A stretch of DNA of 27,013 bases, taken from positions 1 to 27,013 of the forward strand of contig JAEOSY010000187.1 of the NCBI GenBank assembly GCA_016840125.1, read 5' to 3'. A model generated the notes under the pieces. It was not told where the DNA came from. It saw only the letters and a list, made by a program, of their open reading frames with translations, and did no database searches. This document shows, piece by piece, positions 1 to 8,267 of this stretch (positions are counted from its first letter, which is position 1; each line of letters opens with the position of its first letter). The translations under genes were made by a program, and so were the position numbers. This DNA comes from Candidatus Helarchaeota archaeon (GTDB taxonomy: Archaea; Asgardarchaeota; Lokiarchaeia; Helarchaeales; HEL-GB-A).

Positions 1-1
1 C

Positions 2-184
2 AATCCGGCCTATATTCCCGGATACCTCACGAGCTTCGAGAACGCGGGGCTACTCGGGGGCTTTTCCCTCGACTTCTTCGTGACCTTGGGCATCTTTCTC
101 TGCTGGTATTCGCTGACCTTACCCGGCGGCTTCCTCGGAGGGATCATGGGTGGGATGGTCTCACGAACCGGTGTAGCAGAATAA
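2..184 (+). CDS. C-terminal end of an unidentified membrane protein (5' truncated)
   Basis: An open frame enters from the left edge and ends at TAA 182-184, leaving 60 C-terminal residues. They include a Gly-rich hydrophobic stretch (GGFSLDFFVTLGIFLCWYSL, then LPGGFLGGIMGGM), probably one or two membrane segments, and a short polar tail, RTGVAE. The DNA is rich in G+C (codons such as CTC, GGC, TTC, ACC), like the giant gene downstream and unlike the AT-rich region after it. A T-rich stretch follows the stop. The family cannot be recognised from this fragment. The opposite-strand ORF over the same bases is a shadow: it lacks family features, and the + frame has natural codon use and membrane character. 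Confidence 0.6.
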   Translation, partial: NPAYIPGYLTSFENAGLLGGFSLDFFVTLGIFLCWYSLTLPGGFLGGIMGGMVSRTGVAE

Positions 185-269
185 TGTAAAAAGTAAAGAA
201 ATTTAAGCAATAACAGTAAAAATCCATTAGAGTATTACTTCAGCGTCCATAATTGTAAAATTAAAACAA

Positions 270-313
270 TTTTTCCTTTTATTTTTAACCGTAAAATTTC
301 CTAATTTTTTTTT
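270..313 (+). terminator. T-tract terminator downstream of the truncated membrane-protein gene
   Basis: Several runs of T (TTTTT, TTTT, TTTTT, then nine T at 305-313) lie about 90-130 bases after the stop at 184. Archaeal intrinsic termination depends mainly on such U-tracts without a strong hairpin. The surroundings are AT-rich, so the call is moderate. Confidence 0.4.
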
Positions 314-410
314 ACATTGCACTCTATAAAAAAACAAAATTTCTAACACTCATACTAATTCCTATAATTTTTCATATTGTTTAACTCCTCATTTTCTCTT
401 CTAGAAAAAA

Positions 411-430
411 TGTGATTCTATTCAATCACA
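411..430. promoter_or_regulatory. Inverted repeat TGTGATT-N6-AATCACA, candidate operator
   Basis: Perfect 7-bp arms (411-417 and 424-430) separated by six bases, about 78 bases upstream of the TATA box of the giant gene. The shape is that of a dimeric helix-turn-helix regulator site. It could instead be a small RNA hairpin at the end of the upstream transcript. The regulator is unknown. Confidence 0.35.
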
Positions 431-472
431 CACAATTTTTAATAGCGCGAGAAATGATAAAAAGAATTACCG

Positions 473-500
473 ATGACAGGATGAACCACATCTCTGTCAT
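473..500. promoter_or_regulatory. Inverted repeat ATGACAG-N14-CTGTCAT beside the TATA box
   Basis: Perfect 7-bp arms at 473-479 and 494-500 with a 14-base spacer, ending seven bases before the TATA-like element at 508. A protein bound here would touch the position of the upstream B-recognition element and could control the promoter of the giant gene. One such repeat could occur by chance; the position makes it worth recording. Confidence 0.3.
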
Positions 501-507
501 AATGTTA

Positions 508-516
508 TTATATAAA
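508..516 (+). promoter_or_regulatory. TATA box of the giant secreted-protein gene
   Basis: TTATATAAA is the best archaeal TATA match in this intergenic region. Transcription would start about 25 bases downstream (near 535-545), leaving a very short leader before the ATG at 551 or 560. No other promoter-like element lies closer to the gene. Confidence 0.5.
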
Positions 517-550
517 TAAAAAAAAACAAAAACTATGTTTTAAAAAATGG

Positions 551-3500
551 ATGATAACAATGAAGAATAATACAACAACCAGTAACAAACCCTTAAGACT
601 GAAATTAGCAGCTATTGGAATGATTTTTCTTCTAACTGGAATCCTACCAGCTTTTATGTGGCTTCCTATTAATCCTGTTACCACATCCATATCACCTCCT
701 CCTGGTGATGTGATCATACCACCAGTACCGATTGTTCCGACTGTCGCCGGTGAGCCGAACTACTCGCGCGAGATGTTTCCATACATTCTTGACAACTATC
801 CCGATTTTGAATGGAAAACTCCCGGTTCCGGGATGGGCGCGGGCGCTGAGCAGTACCCCGCTATCTTCGCCGCGTTGAACGGCTTGAACGAGTCCAACAT
901 CCGGATTGCATATATGCAAGCGGATTATTCTTGGGAGATCGTTCCTTTCCAGATCGACCACCGGGGCTGGGCCAATACCTGGCAACTTGCAGACATGAAC
1001 AAATGGGCCGGGCTCGACGTTCCCACTCAAGGGCGTACAGGTAATGACGCCGTAGAGGGGATCGGGAATATCAACGGTGACCCCGCTTGCAGCAATGGCG
1101 ATTCGTACCCTGCAGTTAATGATCTACTCCCTACTTGGTACCGCGTCCCTACATGGACCTACATAACTCCATACCTACCAGATGGTTCCGTTAATAGCGA
1201 ACAGGTCAACATTGACCCGGAGTATCGAGACGACTTGGTATGGATCTATAACAACGATGCACAAAGACCACACGATTCCTGGCCTGCCACAGCCTATGCG
1301 GGCGACGCAAGTGAGGCTTGGATCCGGACGACGGGCGGAGCTCCCACTGCTGGTCCCTCAGGCAACGTTATTTTTATGGGGGATACGTGGTTCAAGACTC
1401 CCTGCAACAATCCTGCAATAATGCCGGATGCAGGTGTTCGCGCCGCATTCCCCTACGAACAGATCGATGGTGCCTTGGATAATGATGATGAACTTGTCTT
1501 CTATGCCTATCCTGGGCGGCAAGCGCCGAGCTATGTCTGGTGGAATTTCGCTGAATTCCCCAAGCGGTTCGAGCTGGAGATCATCGATCCGATCGATAAT
1601 GGACGCTGTTGGATGTACATCTACTACAATGACCTTCCTGCGTACGACCCCGACACCGGAATTAACCTCGGAGCGCCTACTTACACGACCGAAACCACGG
1701 ATTACTGCAGCTGGGACCCTGATACCCGAACAATTACCTCGGATTTCTACCAACTCTCGACTGATGAATCCAACCCGAGTCTGTTGGATTACGCTCGTAT
1801 GTTTGGAGAGACCGATGGGCAGCAAATCCTGACCTCTTTCAATAAGATGTATGGATTTGGACACGTCGAAGATGACGTCATGGGGATCATTTCCGAAGAT
1901 CTCTCCGCGGGCCGCGAAGGGATCTGGTACCAGTATTCCGATGGTGCTGCCGTGTCCTTCAGTGAGATGATTTGCACCTTGGATAACCCCTCGGTGTTGT
2001 ATCCCACGATCGCGGATGATTTGGGCTACCTGAGGACCTACGGGTCAGAACAAACCGCAGATAAAAGCCGGTACACCTCGCCTTCGCAATATGTCGGCCC
2101 CCAGGGGGTCGTCCGAGGCGCTGGGACTGGCGTTTCTATAGAAAACTGGGAACAGTATGGTGATGGACGGGCGATCATCGATGGCCCCTGCCGGGTTATT
2201 ATGTACTTGCAGCAATACCTTGTGACTGGAGTCCATGCAGTTGGATGTGCCAGCTCTGTCGGGGTCGATGATTACGTTGATATTTACACCTCCATGTTGG
2301 ACGGCTGCCAATACTACTACAGTCGGATGCAACTCTCCCCTCCCGCGACAATCGCAATGCCCGCCATGGCCGGGCTCATCATTGAGATCTACTACATCTA
2401 CATGATGTGCGCGACCCTCGCCTCCCCTATTCGGGGTGATTTCAACCTGAGCGGTGGCATGGAGTGGTCCGGAACAACGGATGGAACTGACGACGGCGAA
2501 CCCACATTCGACTTCACTGATGGGTACGGATATACTAAAATTGGCGGACTAGATCCAATGACGACCGGTTATACCCTTATCCCATCGTCTATTCCTGATG
2601 GCAACGGCGGTTCTGGGGACTACTTTACCTCTGGGGGCGATCCCTTACGGAATGTATACGATAATACAGCCCCTGATGCGTCGGTTCCCCCTGGAGCAAA
2701 TCCGCTCCCTGATTGGATTATGCTCACCTCGGAAACTCACGGCGGGATGTTCATTTACATACCAAGACGCGAAGTAATGGAAATTCGCGACAACGGTGGC
2801 AACGATGGGTACGCAGCGGTTAACGCTCAAATCAAGATGTACTTCCGGGACGATTCGTATCGAGGAGAGTTCGGCATCTGCTGCGATGCAGGAGCCGATC
2901 CCTGGATACCAGGGGGCGCGAGCACCTCGCCATACTCCTTCATGATGGTCTACGGCGATTTCAACGATGCGGATGTGGCTACATGGGGACATAAGTTGTA
3001 CCTATCGTACTTCTTCCCATTAACGGGAATCACGACCTTCACACCCCAGACGTTACCCCCGCAGTTCATCTTTGGTGATGTTACCCCTGACAAACTGGTC
3101 TACAATATAGGTGACACAGTGACGATTGACGTCTATGGTAGCACTCAGAATGCGACCATTACTTGTGATTTCGACGATATCGAAGTAGCCGACCCAACTG
3201 CAGATATGACGAATCTTACCGGTGGATATTATACGATCACATATACTATCGATGCTCTCGACGCTCCTGCGACTAACTATGAGCGAGATATCAATCTAAC
3301 TGCGACTGTTCCGACGTGGGCTAGCAGTGTCTATACTCTTACGATCACTATTGATACTGTCGCACCTAGTCCAACGGCACAACTAGACCCCTTACCTGGG
3401 ACAACGACCGAAGCCTCAGTCATGCTCGATTGGGGTGCAAACACAGGGTATGACGAAGGAACCGCCTCAATGGCGAATCCAGACGGAATTGGGCATTATC

Positions 3501-6100
3501 GGATACGAAGAGGCACCAGCACTGGTGTCTACGATACTATAGTCGCGGATTATATCCCGATTACCACGACCCAATTTGCAGATTCCTTTGTGATCAATGG
3601 CGCAACATACTACTATGTACTGGATACCTATGATGAAGTGGGTAACATGGCTACGGGTACGGAAAGAAGTACTTTAGTAAACTTACCATTTACACCCGCG
3701 CAGCCTGATGATTTACCACCAACGACCGATGGTAACATTCTCATCGATTGGACCGCCAATCCAGGCTATATCGATGGGGGTAGCATTGATAACTACAGGG
3801 TCTATCGGAGTTCAGCTTTCGTACTGGAAGATGCCTTAGGAGGCACTTTCGTTGATCAAACCGGGAATTTAGCTCCAACCACATATACTTGGACTGATAC
3901 TGGACCCTTCACCGAAGCCTACTACTATTGCTATAAAGTAGAGAGTCGAGATGCGCTGGCGAATGTTCTTTCCTCAGCGGTCTATACACGGGCTGATACA
4001 GTCGACCCCGCACCAGCAGAACTGGCGACACCGTATGATCCCTATCAATCTCAAACCGAATCGATCATCGTCTCGTGGGCCGTTGAAACCATCCCGCAGT
4101 ACGCTTCGGGTGGGTTCCCGGGTCATGACATGAACGGGGTCGATCATTGGGATCTTTACAAGGATTCTGGCGGTGGTCTAAACTACTTTGCTACCATTCC
4201 TTACGGTCCCCTTACAGCAGACCAGCAATATTTGGATACAAACGTTGTAGATACTGGAACTTATACCTACGAGATTCGGACATATGATGGCGCTGGAAAC
4301 ATGGCAACTGGAACATATCAGAAGACAACGACCTTGAATGTCGTTGGTCAAGGCAAGGCAGAAGCCTTTTCTGTTACTGCAGGCACCAGCGAAGTGACGC
4401 AAGGTGATACTAGTATACCCATTACGGTGAATATCTGGAATCCTGGGGCAACTGCCGTTACACTCACAGATGTCTCGCTAAAATTCTGGGATGGAGCCAT
4501 TGATGTCACGAGTGAGTATACCTATACTCCATGGAGTGGCAGCACGGGTATCCCAGCATTGTGGGGACCTCTCCCCGCAGGCGACATAGCCTTCACGGTT
4601 GATGTGGGTCAAAGTGCAACGCTTGGTGATATCACCATAACCGCAGAAACGGGATATACGGAGTCTGCGACCCCGTATACTTGCACCGATACAATAACCC
4701 CCGATTCCTGGACAGTGAAACCTGATGCCGACCTTGTCGCTCAATCAGTCTCATCGACAGTTAGCGTAGTCCATCCAGGTGAAGAGGATATCCCAGTGGA
4801 TGTCGTTGTCTTTAATCCGGGTGGTACGAACGCGATCGTCGAGTCTGTCCAGCTAGTCTTCACACAAGGCATAACTGATATCTCCGACAAATTCATGGTG
4901 GAATACATTACATCAGTGCCAACGACCGGATTCACGGGAAGCAGGACCATCAATATGAAGGTGACGGTCTCGCAGTCCGTTACGACAGGGAACGTGGAAA
5001 TTGACGCAATTGTGTCAGGAAGCGCTTTGGGAATCAGCCTCTCCGATGATGATGGGGCGGATACAACGAAGTCATGGGCAATATCAACTTGGCCTATTCC
5101 AGTTGTAGCTGATGTTGTTGCCGATATGGAAGTCTACTGGGCTCCTGATGAAGTTGTCCTAACAATAACGTGCGATGCAAATAACATTCCGAACGTTGAA
5201 GTGGACTATAGTGCCATAGATAGTGGTATGACCTGGGAAAACTTCGATACTAATAATGGCGATGGTACTTATATCAATAGACATACACTGGTAAATACAC
5301 TAGCCATCGGCGAAGGCACACACAGTCTCCATGTGAGAGCAAGGAATACATCCGGATCCTCGAGTTTCTACATTGATATTCGGCTTGGGCAGGCACCCTA
5401 CTTAACGGGACCTGGATTAAGTCAATTTCCCCTAGATGGAGCCGTCAATGAGAATGATACTGTTGATATCGACGTCGATCTGGATGATTTGGATGGTGCT
5501 GCGAATGTCGTAGCCACCCTGTACTACCGAGTCGGTGGTGCAAACTGGGTGATGAGCGGAATGACCTATGCTGGTGGCACGCACCATGATGGGACAATTC
5601 CAGGGCAAGCAGGCGATTCCGTCGTGGATTACTATGTAAATGCAACAGACGCGCTCGGCAACTGGGCAACCTTCGCAGACAGCTACACTGTCAATTCTGG
5701 TGGAGTTCCACCACCTCCCGAGCCTGATTTCGTGCCGGGATCAGAATCGGTCCATGACCCTGCTGATCCAGGAACTACCTACAACCTGACGTCTCCAGCT
5801 CCACGTGACCAAGATGTTGCCCATACAGTAACAGTCGATGGTACTGCTCTTGTGGCTCCTACTCTCTATGTAGTTCTCGTTACAGCATTCGATCCGGTTC
5901 GCGATTGTTTCCTCCTGATAAACGGGTCTGTTCTCGTTCCTGATGGTGGCACAATTGATGTAACCTTGGATCTGTATTTCGATAGTGGAATTGTAGGACC
6001 TGGAACCTTAATTACTGGAACCATCTACATCATGACCGACTTACCGAGTAACTTAGGGCGAACGATAACCTGGATTTCATTCAGTTATCTGGTTAATTAG
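551..6100 (+). CDS. Giant secreted multidomain surface protein (Fn3-, CARDB- and Ig-like repeats)
   Basis: 1849 residues. The hydrophobic core at about residues 19-40 after a basic stretch (KPLRLKLA) is a Sec signal or N-terminal anchor; a Pro-rich linker follows (SPPPGD, IPPVPIVP). Residues about 60-900 form a unique, Asp/Tyr/Trp-rich region with scattered Cys and a DNDDELVF motif; no catalytic family is recognised. Then come three fibronectin-III-like modules (about 934-1050, 1050-1149, 1149-1260; repeated pattern 'YYYxLDTYDEVGN' and 'YTYEIRTYDGAGN'), two CARDB-like modules (about 1267-1390, 1392-1512; 'NPGATAVTL' and 'NPGGTNAIV'), two Ig-like modules (about 1517-1613, 1614-1717) and a final beta-rich domain. 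There is no C-terminal membrane helix or sorting motif, so it is probably released or held on the surface by interactions. An ATG at 560 (MKNN...), preceded by GGATGAT, may be the true start. G+C is near one half, well above the genes to the right. An S-layer-associated, adhesin or binding role is inference. Confidence 0.85.
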   Translation: MITMKNNTTTSNKPLRLKLAAIGMIFLLTGILPAFMWLPINPVTTSISPPPGDVIIPPVPIVPTVAGEPNYSREMFPYILDNYPDFEWKTPGSGMGAGAEQYPAIFAALNGLNESNIRIAYMQADYSWEIVPFQIDHRGWANTWQLADMNKWAGLDVPTQGRTGNDAVEGIGNINGDPACSNGDSYPAVNDLLPTWYRVPTWTYITPYLPDGSVNSEQVNIDPEYRDDLVWIYNNDAQRPHDSWPATAYAGDASEAWIRTTGGAPTAGPSGNVIFMGDTWFKTPCNNPAIMPDAGVRAAFPYEQIDGALDNDDELVFYAYPGRQAPSYVWWNFAEFPKRFELEIIDPIDNGRCWMYIYYNDLPAYDPDTGINLGAPTYTTETTDYCSWDPDTRTITSDFYQLSTDESNPSLLDYARMFGETDGQQILTSFNKMYGFGHVEDDVMGIISEDLSAGREGIWYQYSDGAAVSFSEMICTLDNPSVLYPTIADDLGYLRTYGSEQTADKSRYTSPSQYVGPQGVVRGAGTGVSIENWEQYGDGRAIIDGPCRVIMYLQQYLVTGVHAVGCASSVGVDDYVDIYTSMLDGCQYYYSRMQLSPPATIAMPAMAGLIIEIYYIYMMCATLASPIRGDFNLSGGMEWSGTTDGTDDGEPTFDFTDGYGYTKIGGLDPMTTGYTLIPSSIPDGNGGSGDYFTSGGDPLRNVYDNTAPDASVPPGANPLPDWIMLTSETHGGMFIYIPRREVMEIRDNGGNDGYAAVNAQIKMYFRDDSYRGEFGICCDAGADPWIPGGASTSPYSFMMVYGDFNDADVATWGHKLYLSYFFPLTGITTFTPQTLPPQFIFGDVTPDKLVYNIGDTVTIDVYGSTQNATITCDFDDIEVADPTADMTNLTGGYYTITYTIDALDAPATNYERDINLTATVPTWASSVYTLTITIDTVAPSPTAQLDPLPGTTTEASVMLDWGANTGYDEGTASMANPDGIGHYRIRRGTSTGVYDTIVADYIPITTTQFADSFVINGATYYYVLDTYDEVGNMATGTERSTLVNLPFTPAQPDDLPPTTDGNILIDWTANPGYIDGGSIDNYRVYRSSAFVLEDALGGTFVDQTGNLAPTTYTWTDTGPFTEAYYYCYKVESRDALANVLSSAVYTRADTVDPAPAELATPYDPYQSQTESIIVSWAVETIPQYASGGFPGHDMNGVDHWDLYKDSGGGLNYFATIPYGPLTADQQYLDTNVVDTGTYTYEIRTYDGAGNMATGTYQKTTTLNVVGQGKAEAFSVTAGTSEVTQGDTSIPITVNIWNPGATAVTLTDVSLKFWDGAIDVTSEYTYTPWSGSTGIPALWGPLPAGDIAFTVDVGQSATLGDITITAETGYTESATPYTCTDTITPDSWTVKPDADLVAQSVSSTVSVVHPGEEDIPVDVVVFNPGGTNAIVESVQLVFTQGITDISDKFMVEYITSVPTTGFTGSRTINMKVTVSQSVTTGNVEIDAIVSGSALGISLSDDDGADTTKSWAISTWPIPVVADVVADMEVYWAPDEVVLTITCDANNIPNVEVDYSAIDSGMTWENFDTNNGDGTYINRHTLVNTLAIGEGTHSLHVRARNTSGSSSFYIDIRLGQAPYLTGPGLSQFPLDGAVNENDTVDIDVDLDDLDGAANVVATLYYRVGGANWVMSGMTYAGGTHHDGTIPGQAGDSVVDYYVNATDALGNWATFADSYTVNSGGVPPPPEPDFVPGSESVHDPADPGTTYNLTSPAPRDQDVAHTVTVDGTALVAPTLYVVLVTAFDPVRDCFLLINGSVLVPDGGTIDVTLDLYFDSGIVGPGTLITGTIYIMTDLPSNLGRTITWISFSYLVN

Positions 6101-6125
6101 AAACAAGAAAATTAAAAATTTCAAT

Positions 6126-6140
6126 TCCCTTTTTTTTTTT
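6126..6140 (+). terminator. T-tract terminator after the giant gene
   Basis: A run of 11 T at 6130-6140, preceded by TTCCC, begins 30 bases after the stop of the giant gene. No stable hairpin precedes it, as expected for archaeal U-tract termination. It separates the giant gene from the next same-strand gene. Confidence 0.55.
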
Positions 6141-6188
6141 AAAATTCAACTAAATTAAAAATAAGCTCGTACTGAAACTAGTGAGAAT

Positions 6189-8198
6189 ATGATAAAACAG
6201 GCAAATAAATTCGTTTTATTCCTCTTTCTCTTCCTCATTCTGTCCGGTTTGGTGTTGAATTTCTCCCTTAATCCCCGAGATGGAGGCGAAGAATTCATAA
6301 GTATTCAAACAAATTCATCATTCAATGACGATTATAATGGTTCTACTATCATTTTTGACGCATCTCATAGACCTGCTAAATCTATTTGGGATACAGGTGT
6401 TATGGGTTACTCCGACTTAGCTATTCTACTTATGGACAACAATTATAGAGTTGGAGCTAATACTCAATCGCTCTTGGAAATTCTCCCGGACTTGTCGGAT
6501 AAGGATATTGTAGTTTTGCCGGTCGCTAAGTATCAAGAATATACCATGGGAGAAATAACAGCCATCACTGATTTCGTCTATCGCGGAGGTGGCTTACTCA
6601 TCTTTGCGGAACATGATGATGTTTTCGATATGACTGAGTTTCAACAGCCAGTTTGTAGTAATTTTGGAATAACCATTAATAACGATAGTGTGATTGATAA
6701 CTCCGCCCATGTTGGGGGGGATAATGAATGGATAATCCTAACCTCCGGGTTTTTTGGGCTCACTAACATAAGCTATACGCGGGGGGCCTCCTTAACACTT
6801 CAAGACAATGCAACCGCAATTGCAAATGCTCTTCCAACGGCAAGCCCCGCATCTGCAGCAGTAGCTGCTAAATCGACATATGGTCTAGGCCGAGTTATTT
6901 GCGTGTCAGATAGTGAATTCTGTTGGAATGGCTATTTAAATGACACCACCCTTCGCAAATCTGGATTAAAATGGGGTAATAATTCCCAATTCACCCTTAA
7001 AATATTTAACTGGTTGGCTAACCAGTCTCTCCCATCAAATGTTGAAATCATTCCAGAATTTAGTTTATTTACTGGGACTAACTTTATCCTCAATGTAACT
7101 TTCTCTCAACTTTCAAATGTCACTACTGTAATTTCGGGAGGAATAGTTAATCCCTCATCTATGATGGACGTCAATGGGACTACTTCATGGAATCTAACCA
7201 TTCTTCAGGATGGTTTTATCACATTTATTGTAGATAACTCCTCTTGCATAGTACAATTCTTCTATCCCAAAAATGAGACTCCAACAACTTCAAGCCAGGA
7301 TATTTTATTTATTGATTCTAATTATTGTAGAAAACCAGATAAGAGTTTAAATGGGCTTTACTCCTTTGCCCGATTTTTAAAAGAAAAAGGGCATCAAATC
7401 TTCGCGGGAGCTTCACTTTCATCTCTTTTAAACTATGACATAATCGTTCTGGCAAACCCTCTAGAACTATTTACCCCAAATCAGGTTAATAACCTATCTA
7501 ATACGAATAAAATTATTTTACTCGGAGAAAGTTATTCAACAACAGCGATTTTAGATTGGGTAACTTGGGTTCTGTTAAATTCATATGGGTGGGGACCAAT
7601 CCCCTCCCCTATTAACCAAATTGCTCCGGCTTATTCGGTAAACTTTACCCATTATTTAATATTTGACCCTTTACGAAATCAAAATAGCAATCCCACCTAC
7701 TCCAAAATAACCTCACCGAATTTGAATTTTGATCTAGTTTCCTATCAAGGGAATCTAGTTCTCTCTAATTCTTCATCGTTTAAAACAATTGCATCCGGAT
7801 ATGATTCAGCTTGGGGTGAAGATTGTTCTTGGCTAGAATGCGCAGGGGTTTTACCAAGTCACCCTGATAATCACGACATCCTTCGAACAAAATATGATTT
7901 AAACACTACACCATTTATCGTTTATAATCCCAACGTTCTTGCTATCGGAGATGTTGACATTCTTTCGAATGAATATAGCGATTCTCGTTTCTTTGATGTT
8001 GTTGCGTATTGGATAGAAACGGGAGAATTTCCAATGTTGATTAGCAACGATTGGATAATATGGATAATCATTATTGGAAGTTGTGCAGCAATTGGGGTTC
8101 TATTTTATTATTTGATGTTTATTAATCCCGCCTATCTACGTAGTTCTGAACTACATCGAAAGCCCCTAAAAAAACGCACCCCTCTTCAAAAAAAGTAA
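6189..8198 (+). CDS. Membrane-anchored protein with two extracellular amidotransferase-like (DUF4350/GldG-type) domains
   Basis: 669 residues. N-terminal hydrophobic signal at about 8-25, a C-terminal membrane helix at about 622-645 (WIIWIIIIGSCAAIGVLFYY) and a basic tail (HRKPLKKR) that would lie inside the cell. Two regions share the fold pattern of the DUF4350/GldG-type class I amidotransferase-like domain. Domain one is about 52-280: 'IIFDASHRP', 'DIVVLPVA', 'GGGLLIFAEHDD', 'GLGRVICVSDSEF'. Domain two is about 365-610: 'ILFIDSNYC', 'YDIIVLANP', 'KIILLGESY'. No Cys-His-Glu catalytic triad is evident, so a binding or scaffold role is likelier than catalysis. Many Asn-X-Ser/Thr sites fit an exported, N-glycosylated protein. 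Start: ATG after GTGAG. The gene is separated from the giant gene by the T-tract. The domain assignment rests on motif pattern only. Confidence 0.65.
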   Translation: MIKQANKFVLFLFLFLILSGLVLNFSLNPRDGGEEFISIQTNSSFNDDYNGSTIIFDASHRPAKSIWDTGVMGYSDLAILLMDNNYRVGANTQSLLEILPDLSDKDIVVLPVAKYQEYTMGEITAITDFVYRGGGLLIFAEHDDVFDMTEFQQPVCSNFGITINNDSVIDNSAHVGGDNEWIILTSGFFGLTNISYTRGASLTLQDNATAIANALPTASPASAAVAAKSTYGLGRVICVSDSEFCWNGYLNDTTLRKSGLKWGNNSQFTLKIFNWLANQSLPSNVEIIPEFSLFTGTNFILNVTFSQLSNVTTVISGGIVNPSSMMDVNGTTSWNLTILQDGFITFIVDNSSCIVQFFYPKNETPTTSSQDILFIDSNYCRKPDKSLNGLYSFARFLKEKGHQIFAGASLSSLLNYDIIVLANPLELFTPNQVNNLSNTNKIILLGESYSTTAILDWVTWVLLNSYGWGPIPSPINQIAPAYSVNFTHYLIFDPLRNQNSNPTYSKITSPNLNFDLVSYQGNLVLSNSSSFKTIASGYDSAWGEDCSWLECAGVLPSHPDNHDILRTKYDLNTTPFIVYNPNVLAIGDVDILSNEYSDSRFFDVVAYWIETGEFPMLISNDWIIWIIIIGSCAAIGVLFYYLMFINPAYLRSSELHRKPLKKRTPLQKK

Positions 8199-8267
8199 TT
8201 TAATATATTAAGAAATTAATAATTCACGGTTAATTTGATAAAATGGAAAATTAGACTCGGTGGTTAA

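Larger units (their letters stand above)
185..550. other. Intergenic region with terminator tract, two inverted repeats and a promoter
   Basis: 366 bases without a convincing gene. The left half is AT-rich with T-tracts that probably end the upstream transcript. The right half holds two perfect 7-bp inverted repeats and then a TATA-like box in front of the giant secreted-protein gene. The only small ORF with an ATG (454-519, 21 codons) overlaps the second inverted repeat and the TATA box and is not credible. No RNA gene is seen. Confidence 0.6.

Noticed and set aside
10..210. 66-residue minus-strand ORF at the left edge
   Set aside because: The + strand frame over the same bases encodes a membrane-protein tail ending in a clean stop followed by T-tracts; the minus reading is low-complexity Pro/Lys.
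411..430. Resemblance of TGTGATT...AATCACA to a bacterial CRP site
   Set aside because: The spacing between TGTGA and TCACA is ten, not six, bases and the context is archaeal; only the inverted repeat itself is kept.
454..519. Small ORF of 21 codons upstream of the giant gene
   Set aside because: It overlaps an inverted repeat and the TATA box, has no clear ribosome-binding site and has no recognisable features.
1358..1864. 168-residue antisense ORF inside the giant gene, and several other long antisense or shifted ORFs there
   Set aside because: The G+C-rich coding frame leaves the other frames open. The products lack family features and show unnatural composition, while the + frame is a continuous modular protein.
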